Part shown: positions 1-9,031 of the stretch, piece after piece
How positions within the stretch are numbered: the stretch's first letter is position 1
Layout: each line of letters opens with the position of its first letter
Assembly: GCF_028882275.1 (NCBI RefSeq)
Contig: NZ_JARBUT010000016.1
Location: 62,001 to 126,000, forward strand
Source: Nocardiopsis sp. N85
GTDB lineage: Bacteria; Actinomycetota; Actinomycetes; Streptosporangiales; Streptosporangiaceae
Direction: 5' to 3'
Length of the DNA: 64,000 nucleotides
Notes under the pieces: generated by a model
What the model was told of the DNA's origin: nothing
The model's database searches: none
Seen by the model: the letters and a program-made list of their open reading frames with translations, nothing else
Program-made: the position numbers and the translations under genes

Positions 1-1890
1 ACCGAACGCGATGCAGAACATCAGGATCGGGAAGGTCGTCTCCAGGGTCCCGTTGGCGGTGAACCCGAGCAGCCCGGACAGGTTGCCCTCCTGGAAGATC
101 CACACCATCACGCCGAACATCACCGCGAGGCTGAGCACGTTGAGGACGATCGCCTTGGCGGGCAGCAGCAGGCTCCCGGTCATGAAGAACAGCAGGACGA
201 AGGTGATGGCCAGGATGAGACCGAACACCAGGGGCACCTGGCCCAGCAGCGCGCCGCGGAAGTCGGTGAGGTCGGCCGGGTAACCGCCGATCTCGGCCTC
301 CGCCGGCGCCGGCACGTCCCGGATGCGCTCGATCAGGTCCTCCGCGTCGCCGAGGGCGGCCGCGTCGGGCACCGCCGAGAACCACGTCGCCTCCTCCGAG
401 CCGAACCTCTCCCGGGCGTCCGGCTCCGCCTCGGCCACCTGCTCGCCGTCCACGAACCGGCCGGTGAGGGCGTCGACCTGGTAGACGCCCTCGACCCGGG
501 ACAGGTCGGCGGCGTAGGCGGTGATGGCGTCCGACTCGGCGTCCGTGCCGGGCAGATCCGCGATCACCTGGACGGCGTCCATCTCCTCCTGGGCGAAACC
601 GGTCTCGATCTGGTCCTGCACGTCACGGCTGGAATTGCCCTGGGGCAGCACGCGGGCGTCGGGCAGGCCGAAGTTCAGCCCGAGCGCGGGAGCGGCCAGC
701 ACCAGGACGATGAGCAGGGCGGGCAGACCCCACAGCACGGGGCGGCGCATCATCCGCAGGGCGGTGTCGTGCCACCAGCCGCGGTCGGGGTCGGGTTCGC
801 GCTTGGGCCGGACGCGGTGCCCGATCCGCGCCAGCGCGGCGGGGAGGATGACCAGGGACGCGAACACCGAGGTCACCACGGTGCCCATACCGGCGTAGGC
901 GAAGGACTGGAGGAACGGGAAGGGGAAGAGCATCAGGCACGACAGCGCGACGGCGACGGTCAGGCCGCTGAAGGCGACGGTGCGCCCGGCCTTGGCCACC
1001 GCGATCGCCACGGCGTCGGGGACCTCCCGGCCCCGGGCCAGTTCCTCCCGGAAGCGGTTGATGACGAACAGGCTGTAGTCGACGCCCAGCCCCACGCCCA
1101 TGACCAGGGTGAGGTTGGCGGCGAAGGTGGACACGTCGGTGATGTAGGTGACCCCGCGCAGCAGGGCCAGCGTGGTGATCACCGAGAACAGCCCCATGCC
1201 CAGGGTGAGGGCGGCCACCGAGAACCGGCGGTAGATGATGAACAGGAGCACGAACACCAGGGGGAAGATGATCGCCTCGGCCAACAGGAAGTCGGCCTGG
1301 GCCTGGAGGGCCGCCTGGCGGAAGATCTCGTCCCCGCCGCCGACCTCCACCCGCATGACGTCGTCCTCGCGGGTGAAGTCCGGGGAGATCTCGCCCAGCG
1401 CGGTCCGCGCCTCGGTGACGCTCCCCTCCATGCGCACGGTGATGAGCGCCTGGGAGCCGTCCTCGGAACGCATCGCCGGGGAGTCGCCGCGCCCCCAGTA
1501 GGAGGCGGTCTCGGCGACGCCCTCCCGGGAGGCCAGTTCGTCCTCCAGGGCCGTGGCGGCCTGGATCACGGCGGGATCGTCGACGTCACCGCCCTGGGCG
1601 GTCACCAGCAGCAGGAAGTGGTGCTTGCCGGTGGCGAAGCCCTCCTCCAGGCGCTGTTCCACCAGCGCGGACTCCGAGCCGGGGCTCTCGAACCGGCTGA
1701 GCAGCAGTCGGTCCATCGTGCCCGCGGCCAGGACCAGACCGATCAGCGTCAGGACGATGCCGAGCGTGATGAACCGTCCCGGGCGCCGGGCCAGTGCCTC
1801 TCCGAGACGGGCCAGCAGGGGCGGGCGGTCCGGGGGTCCGCCGTGGCTTTCGGCGCCCGGGGGTGGCGCGGTGGTCGATGAGGTCGCCAT
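1..1890 (-). CDS. MMPL/RND-family membrane exporter, partial (C-terminus outside window)
   Basis: The reading frame is open from an ATG at 1890 to the window edge and gives 630 residues without a stop. A hydrophobic segment lies near residues 40-58, followed by a large extracellular loop. A membrane block near 210-370 contains the MMPL motif GVDYSLFVINRFREEL at about residue 270, and a second membrane half begins near 385. The sequence breaks off at MFCIAFG, just where the second GLSMDY-type motif should follow, so about 100-150 residues are missing. MMPL proteins are proton-driven exporters of lipids, siderophores or small hydrophobic products. It begins 20 bp after the stop of the hydrolase gene at 1911-3095 and is probably the last or a late gene of that operon. 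The substrate cannot be told from sequence. Confidence 0.9.
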   Translation of the reverse strand, partial: MATSSTTAPPPGAESHGGPPDRPPLLARLGEALARRPGRFITLGIVLTLIGLVLAAGTMDRLLLSRFESPGSESALVEQRLEEGFATGKHHFLLLVTAQGGDVDDPAVIQAATALEDELASREGVAETASYWGRGDSPAMRSEDGSQALITVRMEGSVTEARTALGEISPDFTREDDVMRVEVGGGDEIFRQAALQAQADFLLAEAIIFPLVFVLLFIIYRRFSVAALTLGMGLFSVITTLALLRGVTYITDVSTFAANLTLVMGVGLGVDYSLFVINRFREELARGREVPDAVAIAVAKAGRTVAFSGLTVAVALSCLMLFPFPFLQSFAYAGMGTVVTSVFASLVILPAALARIGHRVRPKREPDPDRGWWHDTALRMMRRPVLWGLPALLIVLVLAAPALGLNFGLPDARVLPQGNSSRDVQDQIETGFAQEEMDAVQVIADLPGTDAESDAITAYAADLSRVEGVYQVDALTGRFVDGEQVAEAEPDARERFGSEEATWFSAVPDAAALGDAEDLIERIRDVPAPAEAEIGGYPADLTDFRGALLGQVPLVFGLILAITFVLLFFMTGSLLLPAKAIVLNVLSLAVMFGVMVWIFQEGNLSGLLGFTANGTLETTFPILMFCIAFG

Positions 1891-1910
1891 GGTGTTCTCG
1901 CCTTCCAGGG

Positions 1911-3095
1911 TCAAGACGTGGGGGCGTGCCGTTCCATCCATTCGGCAGCCGTGTCGTACAGGAGTTCCGCGCCGGCGTCGATGGTGACGAAGTGGCCGGC
2001 GTCGGCAAGGGTGGTCTCGGTGACGTCGGGGCTGGAGGTGAAGAGGCCCGGATAGCCCTCGACCCCCTGACGCAGCACGTCGTGGGCACCGAAGACCAGG
2101 TGGACGGGAACGTCGATCTCCCCGACCAGGTCGAGGTCGTAGAGGATGGCCATGGGCTCGGAAACCATGACCCCGCAGGGGTTGCGGCCCCACAGCCCTT
2201 CGATCTCGGCGACGACGGCGGGGTCGGCCTGGGGTCCGAGTCCTCCCTCGACGAAGTCCTCCAGGGTGGGGTCGAAGTACACGTAGCCCCGCGGGTCACC
2301 GGGGTCGGTGTGCTCCTCCCCGCCCTCCAGGCAGGTGCGGTAGGCGGTGAGGAACCGGCGGTTGGTGTCGTCGGTGATGCCGACGGCCGCCCAGCCGGTG
2401 AGGAACAGGCCGTCCACGCCGCCGAAGGAGACCGCGACGCTCTCCGCGACCAGGGCGCCGCTGGAGTGACCGCCCATGACGACGGTGTCGAAGGCCACCG
2501 GGTCGTCGCCCCGGACCTCGTAGTCCCCCGCGCGCAACCGCTCCACCACCTGGTGGGCGATGTCGGCGTGGGCACCGCTGCAACTGGCGAACCCCTCGGG
2601 GATGTCGCTGGAGCCGTAACCGAGGCGGTCGATGGTGACCGAGGCGTGTCCGCGCTCGGCGAGCTCGTCGACGTAGTTGCGGCCCTCGACGTCCAGTCGC
2701 CAGATCCACTCACCGGTGTTGGTGCCGTGGATCAGCAGGGCGACGGAGGGCGAGTCCGCGGCCAGGACCGCCTCCGGTGCGGTCAGGTGACCGCGGACGG
2801 TGTACTCCTCACCGTCCGCGGAGCACTGTCCGCGGGTGCGGTTGACGTTGTCGACCGTGAACTCCACCTCCAGGTCCACGACCCCCGGCGGGGTCTCGGC
2901 CGGCCTCTCGGCGACGGGGTCGATCGCGGTGGGGGTGGTGGCCGCGGGCCGCTCCGGGGCGGTGGGGACCGTCCGGGCGGCGGCCGTGGTGATCGTGGCG
3001 GCCGTGGTGATCAGGAGCGCGACCGCCACGGCCGCGACCCGGACGGGGCGCCCGCGTCGGAGCGCGCGGTTCGGGGGTGTGCCGGTGGTGTTCAC
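1911..3095 (-). CDS. secreted alpha/beta hydrolase (paralogue A)
   Basis: The protein has 394 residues and a GTG start that overlaps the stop of the upstream hydrolase gene as GTGA. An arginine-rich N-terminus and a hydrophobic stretch at about 19-40 suggest export or membrane anchoring, followed by a Pro/Thr/Ala-rich linker. The alpha/beta-hydrolase fold has an oxyanion region LLIHGTNTG, the nucleophile elbow GHSSG with Ser211, a likely acid in GAHDVL near 343 and the catalytic histidine in DAGHF near 375. It is clearly related to the next gene (shared DGEEYT and GHLT blocks and matching cysteines), so the pair arose by duplication. It sits between two MMPL exporters and may act outside the cell on an exported lipid or ester; that role is inference. 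Confidence 0.85.
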   Translation of the reverse strand: MNTTGTPPNRALRRGRPVRVAAVAVALLITTAATITTAAARTVPTAPERPAATTPTAIDPVAERPAETPPGVVDLEVEFTVDNVNRTRGQCSADGEEYTVRGHLTAPEAVLAADSPSVALLIHGTNTGEWIWRLDVEGRNYVDELAERGHASVTIDRLGYGSSDIPEGFASCSGAHADIAHQVVERLRAGDYEVRGDDPVAFDTVVMGGHSSGALVAESVAVSFGGVDGLFLTGWAAVGITDDTNRRFLTAYRTCLEGGEEHTDPGDPRGYVYFDPTLEDFVEGGLGPQADPAVVAEIEGLWGRNPCGVMVSEPMAILYDLDLVGEIDVPVHLVFGAHDVLRQGVEGYPGLFTSSPDVTETTLADAGHFVTIDAGAELLYDTAAEWMERHAPTS

Positions 3096-4270
3096 CGTTG
3101 TCCCTCCAGCCAGTCGGCCAGGGCCGCGCGCAGGTCGGCCGCCCCGGGTTCGAGGACGAGATAGTGACCCGCGTCGGGCACGGTGACGGTCTCGGTGTCC
3201 GGTGCCCCGCTGAAGAGCGCGACGTGGTCGGCCCCGTCGGCGACGCGGGTGTCGTCGTCGGCGAAGGCGAACAGGACGGGCACCTCGACGCCGTGGAGAT
3301 GACGGGTGTCGGTGGACAGCGCCTCGACCTGGGTGCCCAGGTCACCGCAGGGTGTGCGGTCCTGGAGGCCGGCGGCGAGGGAGGCCACCGGGGTCGAGGG
3401 ATCGTGGAAGTTCGCCCGGGTGTAGGAGGTGCGACCCACGTCGACGTAGGCGTATCCGGCCGGGGCGGTGTCCTCGGCCCCGGGCGGGCCCGCCCCGGCG
3501 TCGGCGGGCACGCCGCCCTGCATGCAGGAGGCCAGGCCACCGAAGAAACGGGCGTTGGCCCGGTCGGTCAGACCGGTGCCGCTCCAGCCCAGGAGCACCA
3601 GGGCGTCGGGGGCTCCGGGGCCGTCGAACGAGTAGGCGGTGATCTGGGCGATCTGTGCACCGCTGTGGTGCCCGGCCAGGGTGACGTGGTCGAAGGCGGG
3701 CGGTCGGTCGGGTCCGGTCTCGGAGTCCTCGACGGTGTAGTCGCCCTCGCGAACGCGCTCGATGACCTGGGCGGTCATGTCGGCCTGCGAGCCCAGGCAC
3801 ATCGACATGCCGTCCGGCCGGTCCCCGGCCCCGTAGCCGAGCCGGTCCAGGGTCAGGGAGACCCGGCCCAGCAGCGCCATCTCCTCGGTGTGGTGGAATC
3901 CGGGTTCGTCCAACCGCCAGAACCACTCCCCCGCGGCCTGTCCGTGCTGGTAGACGGTGACGGCGAGGTCGTCGTCCGAGTCCGTCAGCATTCCGGCCGG
4001 ACCGGTGAGGTGACCGTTCAGGGTGTACTCCTCGCCGTCGCTGTTGCAGGGCAACCGCGAGTCGTTGCGGTTGACGACGGTGAAGCGGACCGGGACGTCG
4101 ACGATGTCGGCGGCGGCCATGCGCTCGGCGGTGGCCCGCGCGCGTTCCTCGGCCGTGGGTTCGGGTGCGGCGGCGGGTCCGTTCTCCTCGGAGGGGAGCA
4201 GTATCAGGGCGGCGGCGGTCAGGACGACGGCCGCGCCCGCGGCGATCAGGGTGTTCCTAGTCCCGGGCAC
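3092..4270 (-). CDS. secreted alpha/beta hydrolase paralogue B with GHHSG at the nucleophile elbow
   Basis: I chose the GTG at 4270, which overlaps the end of the MMPL gene (stop at 4257-4259) by 14 bp and gives 392 residues beginning with a hydrophobic export or anchor segment at about 6-25. An upstream ATG in the same frame would lie deep inside the MMPL gene. The fold matches paralogue A along its length: DGEEYTLNGHLTG, LDRLGYGAGD and DAGHYLVLEPG. At the nucleophile elbow the codons read GHHSG (residues 200-204), so His202 stands where paralogue A has Ser211. Ser203 is adjacent but is in the wrong position for the usual G-x-S-x-G turn. It may be catalytically inactive, a binding protein, or use a displaced serine. 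The Asp and His of the triad seem kept. Confidence 0.85.
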   Translation of the reverse strand: MPGTRNTLIAAGAAVVLTAAALILLPSEENGPAAAPEPTAEERARATAERMAAADIVDVPVRFTVVNRNDSRLPCNSDGEEYTLNGHLTGPAGMLTDSDDDLAVTVYQHGQAAGEWFWRLDEPGFHHTEEMALLGRVSLTLDRLGYGAGDRPDGMSMCLGSQADMTAQVIERVREGDYTVEDSETGPDRPPAFDHVTLAGHHSGAQIAQITAYSFDGPGAPDALVLLGWSGTGLTDRANARFFGGLASCMQGGVPADAGAGPPGAEDTAPAGYAYVDVGRTSYTRANFHDPSTPVASLAAGLQDRTPCGDLGTQVEALSTDTRHLHGVEVPVLFAFADDDTRVADGADHVALFSGAPDTETVTVPDAGHYLVLEPGAADLRAALADWLEGQR

Positions 4271-6575
4271 GGGCCACCTCCGCGTTCTCTCGGACGGGTT
4301 CGGCGTCGCGTTCCGCCACCGGGGGCGGGACCACCGGTGACGGCCCGGCGGGGACGCGGGCGGGGTCGGCCGCGTTCTCACCGAGGGTCGCGTCGAAGGC
4401 CCGGTGGAAGCGGCGCAGCGGGCCGGGCGCCCACCAGGTGGCACGGCCGGTCATGCGCAGGACCGAGGGCACCAGGAGGCAGCGCACGACGGTGGCGTCG
4501 GCGATGACGGCCAGGGCCACGCCCCAGCCGAGCATCATCGTGTTGGTCACCCGCGAGGCGCCGATGACGATGAGGACGACCGCCAGGGCGACGGCGGCGG
4601 CGGTGATGACGCCGCCGGTGCGCCGCAGTCCGAGTTCGACGGCCGCGCGGTGATCGCCCGTGCGGTCGTACTCCTCGCGCATCCTGGCCAGGAGGAAGAC
4701 CCCGTAGTCCATGGACAGCCCGAAGGCGATGCAGAACATGAGCACCGGCAGGGCGGTGTCGATGAACCCGGTCGGGGTGAAGCCGAGCGGCCCGGAGAGG
4801 TTGCCGTCCTGGAAGACCCAGACGACGGCGCCGAACATCGCGGTGAGGCTGAGCGCGTTGAACAGCACCGACAGCACGGGCAGGAGCACACTGCCGGTGA
4901 GCAGGTAGACCAGGACGAGCATGCCGGCGACGACGACGGTCAGGGCGAGCGGGATGCGCTCGGCGATGGCCTCCTGGGCGTCCACGACGGCGGCGGCCTG
5001 GCCGGCGACCGAGACCTCCAGGGGGGTGTCGACCGCGCGGATGTCGCGGACCAGGTTCTGGCTCTCGGGTGAGATGTCCTCGACCTCGGCGTCCGGCAGG
5101 ACCTGGATGTAGGCCAGGTCCTCGGATTCGCGCAGGGCGTCCACGGGAGTGCGTTCACGCAGGTGGGCGCCGTCGATGTGGACGCCCAGGGGGGAACGGA
5201 CCTCCTCGACGTGGTCCAGGCGCGAGAGGGCGCCGACGTAGTCGTCCAGCAGTTCGGTGTCGGTGTCCTCCGGGGCCTCGTGGACGAGCACGTCCACGGC
5301 ACCGGTGGCGGTGGAGCCGAAGTCGGTCCGAATGGTGTCCATGACCTCCCGGGACTCCACCCCGGCGGGCAGTTGGCGGTCGTCGGCCATGCCGAACTCG
5401 ACCCGGAGGAAGGGCAGTCCGGCCACGATCAGGAGGGTGAGGGCCACCAGGGCGAACACGGGGGCGCGCCCCATGACGGTCCGGGTGAGCCGGCCCCAGC
5501 GCCGGTCGGCGGCCTCCTCCGGGGAGAGGGCGGAGCCTCGGCGCAGCAGGCGGCGCGGGTCCAGCGCGTTGACGCGCGGGCCCAGCAGGGTGAGCACGGC
5601 GGGCAGGACGATCAGGGAGGTCAGCGCCGCCAGCAGCACCACCGTCACACCGGAGTAGGCGAAGGAGCGCAGGAAGTAGAGGGGGAAGAACAGCATCGCG
5701 ATCAGGGCGGCCGAGATGGCCAGGGCGGAGAAGACGACGGTGCGTCCCGCGGTGCGCACGGTGGTGAGCGTGGCGGCGGACGGTTCGGCCCCGGACGCGA
5801 GTTCGGCCCGGAACCTGCGGACCATGAGCAGGGCGTAGTCGATCGACAGACCCAGGCCGAGCGCGATGGTGAGGTTCTGTGCGAAGACCGACACGTCGGT
5901 GAATCCGGCGATCGCCCACAGCACCGCGTTGGTGCCGATGATGGAGACCACCCCGACCAGCAGGGGCAGGGTCGCCGAGACGACGCTGCCGTAGACCCAC
6001 ACCAGGATGAGCAGGGTCAGGGGCAGGGCGATCATCTCCGACCGGATCAGGTCCTCGGCGATGGTGGCCTCGATGTCGTTGAGGACGGCGGTCTGGCCGC
6101 CGACGCCGACGGTGAGGGGCCCGTGGTCGCCGCCGTAGCGTTCGGCGAGGTCGGCCACGGCCTCCCCGGCCTCGGCCTCGGTGCCGGAGACGTGCGCGGC
6201 GATGAGCGCGCGCGTGCCGTCGTCGGACTTCAGCTCGTCGGAACCGGTCTGCCAGTAGGAGGTGACGCCGGCGACGGCGTCCTCGTAGGCCAGTCCTTCG
6301 GCCAGTCCCAGTCCGCGGGCGGCGACCTCGCGGTCGTCCACGCCCTCCTCGGCCGTCACCAACAGGATGAGGTTGGGTCTGCCGTCGGGGAAGTGGTCCT
6401 CCAGGATCTCCGCCGCCAGGGCCGATTCCGAGGACGGGTCCTCGGTGCCCTGGCCCGCCCGGAGGCGGTCGGCGACACCGGAGCCCAGGATCACCGCGCC
6501 GATCACCGCCAGGAACGCGATCGCCAGGACCCACCAGGGCCTGCGCGTGGTGAGGCCGGTCAACGCGTCGAGCAT
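4257..6575 (-). CDS. MMPL/RND-family membrane exporter
   Basis: A complete 772-residue MMPL protein. It starts with a transmembrane helix at about 14-34, then an extracellular domain, a five-helix block with GLSIDYALLMVRRFR near 240, a second extracellular domain after a helix near 375, and a second block with GLSMDYGVFLLARMR near 620. This twelve-helix, two-repeat layout is usual for the family. The C-terminal tail of about 45 residues is Pro/Glu-rich and cytoplasmic. It opens a leftward operon MMPL - hydrolase B - hydrolase A - MMPL with overlapping or very close genes, and has its own promoter region at 6664-6704. It resembles the partial MMPL at 1-1890, suggesting a duplicated exporter/hydrolase unit. 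Export of the neighbouring AfsA-pathway product is possible but unproven. Confidence 0.93.
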   Translation of the reverse strand: MLDALTGLTTRRPWWVLAIAFLAVIGAVILGSGVADRLRAGQGTEDPSSESALAAEILEDHFPDGRPNLILLVTAEEGVDDREVAARGLGLAEGLAYEDAVAGVTSYWQTGSDELKSDDGTRALIAAHVSGTEAEAGEAVADLAERYGGDHGPLTVGVGGQTAVLNDIEATIAEDLIRSEMIALPLTLLILVWVYGSVVSATLPLLVGVVSIIGTNAVLWAIAGFTDVSVFAQNLTIALGLGLSIDYALLMVRRFRAELASGAEPSAATLTTVRTAGRTVVFSALAISAALIAMLFFPLYFLRSFAYSGVTVVLLAALTSLIVLPAVLTLLGPRVNALDPRRLLRRGSALSPEEAADRRWGRLTRTVMGRAPVFALVALTLLIVAGLPFLRVEFGMADDRQLPAGVESREVMDTIRTDFGSTATGAVDVLVHEAPEDTDTELLDDYVGALSRLDHVEEVRSPLGVHIDGAHLRERTPVDALRESEDLAYIQVLPDAEVEDISPESQNLVRDIRAVDTPLEVSVAGQAAAVVDAQEAIAERIPLALTVVVAGMLVLVYLLTGSVLLPVLSVLFNALSLTAMFGAVVWVFQDGNLSGPLGFTPTGFIDTALPVLMFCIAFGLSMDYGVFLLARMREEYDRTGDHRAAVELGLRRTGGVITAAAVALAVVLIVIGASRVTNTMMLGWGVALAVIADATVVRCLLVPSVLRMTGRATWWAPGPLRRFHRAFDATLGENAADPARVPAGPSPVVPPPVAERDAEPVRENAEVARARD

Positions 6576-6663
6576 CGTGTCACCCCCGTTCGTCGTGCGC
6601 GGGCGGAACCGCCGGTGGCGGCCGGAGATCTCCGGCCGCCACCACGGGTGCCGTCGCCGTCAC

Positions 6664-6704
6664 AGTATCGTATAAACATGCGACGATCATCAACCTAAAC
6701 GATA
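6664..6704 (-). promoter_or_regulatory. candidate promoter with flanking operator half-sites for the MMPL-hydrolase operon
   Basis: In the AT-rich gap between 6575 and 6720 the minus strand carries TTGATG (6693 to 6688), an 18 bp spacer and GATACT (6669 to 6664). The half-sites TATCGTATA (6666-6674) and TAAACGATA (6696-6704) form an inverted repeat matching at 8 of 9 positions; one covers the -10 box and the other abuts the -35 box. This looks like a repressor-controlled promoter. The cognate regulator is not identified. Confidence 0.5.
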
Positions 6705-6719
6705 GGGTTCATATATCAT

Positions 6720-8357
6720 TTACTTGAGGGACCGCTCGGCGTCGGGCAACAAGGTCGCTCCGAGGAACACCCCCGGTCGCCAACGCGCGTCCAGAGGGGC
6801 GACCGAGGCGACGACCGCGTCGGGCCGGACGTGGATCACCCACTCGGCCCCGGCCCCCTCGCCCCCTCTCCCGGGCAGCAGGGCGACATCGTGATCGCCC
6901 GCCGCCTCCACCGCCGACGGGGCGAGCAGGAGCACGTCCACGTCGTCGGGGAGGCGCCCCCGCAGCTCGGCCGCCGCCTCCCGCGCCCGCGACGAGCCGC
7001 CGCCCACCAACAGCGCGTGCCGCCCGGAGGCGAGGTAGGCGTGCAGGGTGGTCGCGTCGGTCCCCTGGAGCGGGGACAGCGGGGCGTCGCCGATGCGCCG
7101 TCCCGGGAGGGCCCCGCCCACCGCGTCGCGGGCCCGCCAGCCGGCGGGCGGCGCGACCACGGCCGGGCTCTCGGTCAGATCCGGGGAGATCTGCGCCAAC
7201 TGCGGCACCAGGCGCTTCTCCAGCAGCCCCGACGCCGACAGGACGCGCATCAGGGTGTCGCGCACCAACCTGGCCAGAGGGGAACGGGCCATCCAGGTAC
7301 GGGTCTGCTGGTCGGCGCTGCGCACCACCGTGCGGGCGATCGGACGACGCTCCAGCGGATAGCTGTCCAGCAGCGTCTCCGGAGCCCCGCGCAGGACCGA
7401 GGCGAGCTTCCAGGCCAGGTCGAACCCGTCCTGGATGCCCGTGTTGAGGCCCTGACCGCCGGCCGGACTGTGCAGGTGGGCGGCGTCTCCGGCGATGAGC
7501 ACCCGGCCGCGCCGGAACTCGCGCGCCACCCGGGCGTGGACCCGGAACCGGCTGCGCCACCACACGGTGTCCACGCGCAGTCCACGGGGACCGCGCTCGG
7601 CCAGCAGCCGGGCGATGAGCGCGTCGTCGGGCGGCGCGGTCTCCCCGTCCGGAGCGATGTCGAAGAAGACCCGGTGGCCGCCGCCGGGCAGCGGCACGAC
7701 CACGAGCACCCCGTCGGGGGTCAGGTGGTACTGGGCCTCCCGGACCGGGGTCGGGCCGCTCACGACACCGTCCGCCAGGAGGAACACGCGGTCGTAGGTG
7801 TCGCCCTCGAAGGGCACCCCCAGTGCTTCGCGCACCGCGCTGCGGCTGCCGTCGGCGGCCACCACCCAGGGGACGACGACCTCTTCCCGGGTATGGGCAT
7901 CGCCGTCGGGGCCGAGGACCACCCGCACCCCCTCCCCGTCCTCGGTCGGTTCCGCCGTGTGGACCCGGGTGGACCACTCGACGGACCCTCCGAGGGCGAG
8001 CAGGCGATCGTAGAGGGCCTGCTCCGTTCCGGGCTGGGGCAGGCAGATCGGCCCCGGGAACGCGGTGTCGCTCAGCCCGCCGAAGCGGACCCCGCCGATG
8101 CGCCTGCCCCTGGAGAAGTAGGAGGCCGACTCCAACGGCAGGGACCGGTCGACCACCTCTTCGGACACGCCCAACCTGCGCAGGACCTCCAGCGCCCCGC
8201 TCCACAGGATGAGGGCCTTGGGCTCCTCGGCCACCCCCGCGCGGCGTTCGACCACGCGGCAGGGGACCCCGTTCTGTAGGAGCGTGCAGGCGGCGGCCAG
8301 CCCCGTGGGACCGGCGCCGACCACGAGCACCGGGGGGTGCGGGCCCGGCGCGCTCAT
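6720..8357 (-). CDS. FAD-dependent class A monooxygenase
   Basis: A 545-residue flavoprotein whose ATG overlaps the HAD gene stop as ATGA. It has the N-terminal dinucleotide fold GAGPTG at 14-19, a substrate domain, the class A flavin motif GDAAHLHSPAGGQGLN at about 290-306, and a C-terminal thioredoxin-like extension from about 420, as in aromatic or antibiotic hydroxylases. It is translationally coupled to the AfsA/HAD pair, so it probably oxidises the small signalling molecule or its precursor. AfsA-HAD-oxidoreductase sets are known from butenolide and furan signal operons of streptomycetes (for example mmfLHP), although the oxidoreductase type differs between systems. The exact reaction is unknown. 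Confidence 0.9.
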   Translation of the reverse strand: MSAPGPHPPVLVVGAGPTGLAAACTLLQNGVPCRVVERRAGVAEEPKALILWSGALEVLRRLGVSEEVVDRSLPLESASYFSRGRRIGGVRFGGLSDTAFPGPICLPQPGTEQALYDRLLALGGSVEWSTRVHTAEPTEDGEGVRVVLGPDGDAHTREEVVVPWVVAADGSRSAVREALGVPFEGDTYDRVFLLADGVVSGPTPVREAQYHLTPDGVLVVVPLPGGGHRVFFDIAPDGETAPPDDALIARLLAERGPRGLRVDTVWWRSRFRVHARVAREFRRGRVLIAGDAAHLHSPAGGQGLNTGIQDGFDLAWKLASVLRGAPETLLDSYPLERRPIARTVVRSADQQTRTWMARSPLARLVRDTLMRVLSASGLLEKRLVPQLAQISPDLTESPAVVAPPAGWRARDAVGGALPGRRIGDAPLSPLQGTDATTLHAYLASGRHALLVGGGSSRAREAAAELRGRLPDDVDVLLLAPSAVEAAGDHDVALLPGRGGEGAGAEWVIHVRPDAVVASVAPLDARWRPGVFLGATLLPDAERSLK

Positions 8358-9031
8358 CGCGGAGCCTCCGCGGCCCGCGCCGGTCGGCCGGCGCCGTCGA
8401 GCAGTTCCGTGATCTCGGCGATCGCCTGGGCGTTGTCCTGGAAACGGACGGTGGCCATGCCCAGCTCGGCGGCCGGCTTGAGGTTGGCCTCCAGGTCGTC
8501 CACGAACAGGCAGCGGTCGGGGGTGAGGCCGAGCCGGGCCAGGAGTCGCTCGTAGATCTCGGTGTCGGGCTTGCGGACCCCCTCGTGCGCGGAGTTGACC
8601 ACGACCTCGAAGAGTTCGTCGGCGGGCACGGTGGCCCGCCACAGCTCCTCCCACTCCAGGACGTTGTTGGTGAGCAGGGCCAGTCGGTAGCCCTCCATGT
8701 TCAGGTCGCGCAGGAAGTCGGCGAACCCGTGGTTGCCGGTGCGACCGGCGAACCACAGTTCGCCGAAGGTGCGGTCCTCGGGCAAGGTCCATCCCCCTTC
8801 GGGCAGCTCGGCGGTGATCTGGGCGACGAGGTCCGCCTCGGTGATGGCCCCGACCTCCAGTAGCGCCATCGGGTCGGCGCCGCCCTTGGCCGCGGCGGCA
8901 CCGATGGCGGTGAGGATGGCGTCGGCGCTCAGGCCCGCCGTCCCGGCGAAGTGCTCCAAGGTCTCGTGGAGCGGGTTGGTGAGCACGCCGCCGTAGTCGC
9001 ACACGACGGCCTCGATACGGGTCACACCCAC
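8354..9031 (-). CDS. HAD-superfamily hydrolase (probable phosphatase)
   Basis: 225 residues from a GTG at 9031, which is preceded by GAGG at good spacing; a GTG at 9025 overlaps the afsA stop but sits far from that site. HAD motif I is CDYGGVL with Asp12, motif II is LLTNN near 118, motif III is RKPD near 152 and motif IV is FVDDLEAN near 178. The second position of motif I is Gly (DYG) instead of the usual second Asp of phosphatases, as in YihX-like members. It lies between the AfsA-like synthase and the monooxygenase with overlaps at both ends. AfsA makes phosphorylated butenolides, so dephosphorylation of that intermediate is the natural guess. Confidence 0.88.
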   Translation of the reverse strand: MGVTRIEAVVCDYGGVLTNPLHETLEHFAGTAGLSADAILTAIGAAAAKGGADPMALLEVGAITEADLVAQITAELPEGGWTLPEDRTFGELWFAGRTGNHGFADFLRDLNMEGYRLALLTNNVLEWEELWRATVPADELFEVVVNSAHEGVRKPDTEIYERLLARLGLTPDRCLFVDDLEANLKPAAELGMATVRFQDNAQAIAEITELLDGAGRPARAAEAPR

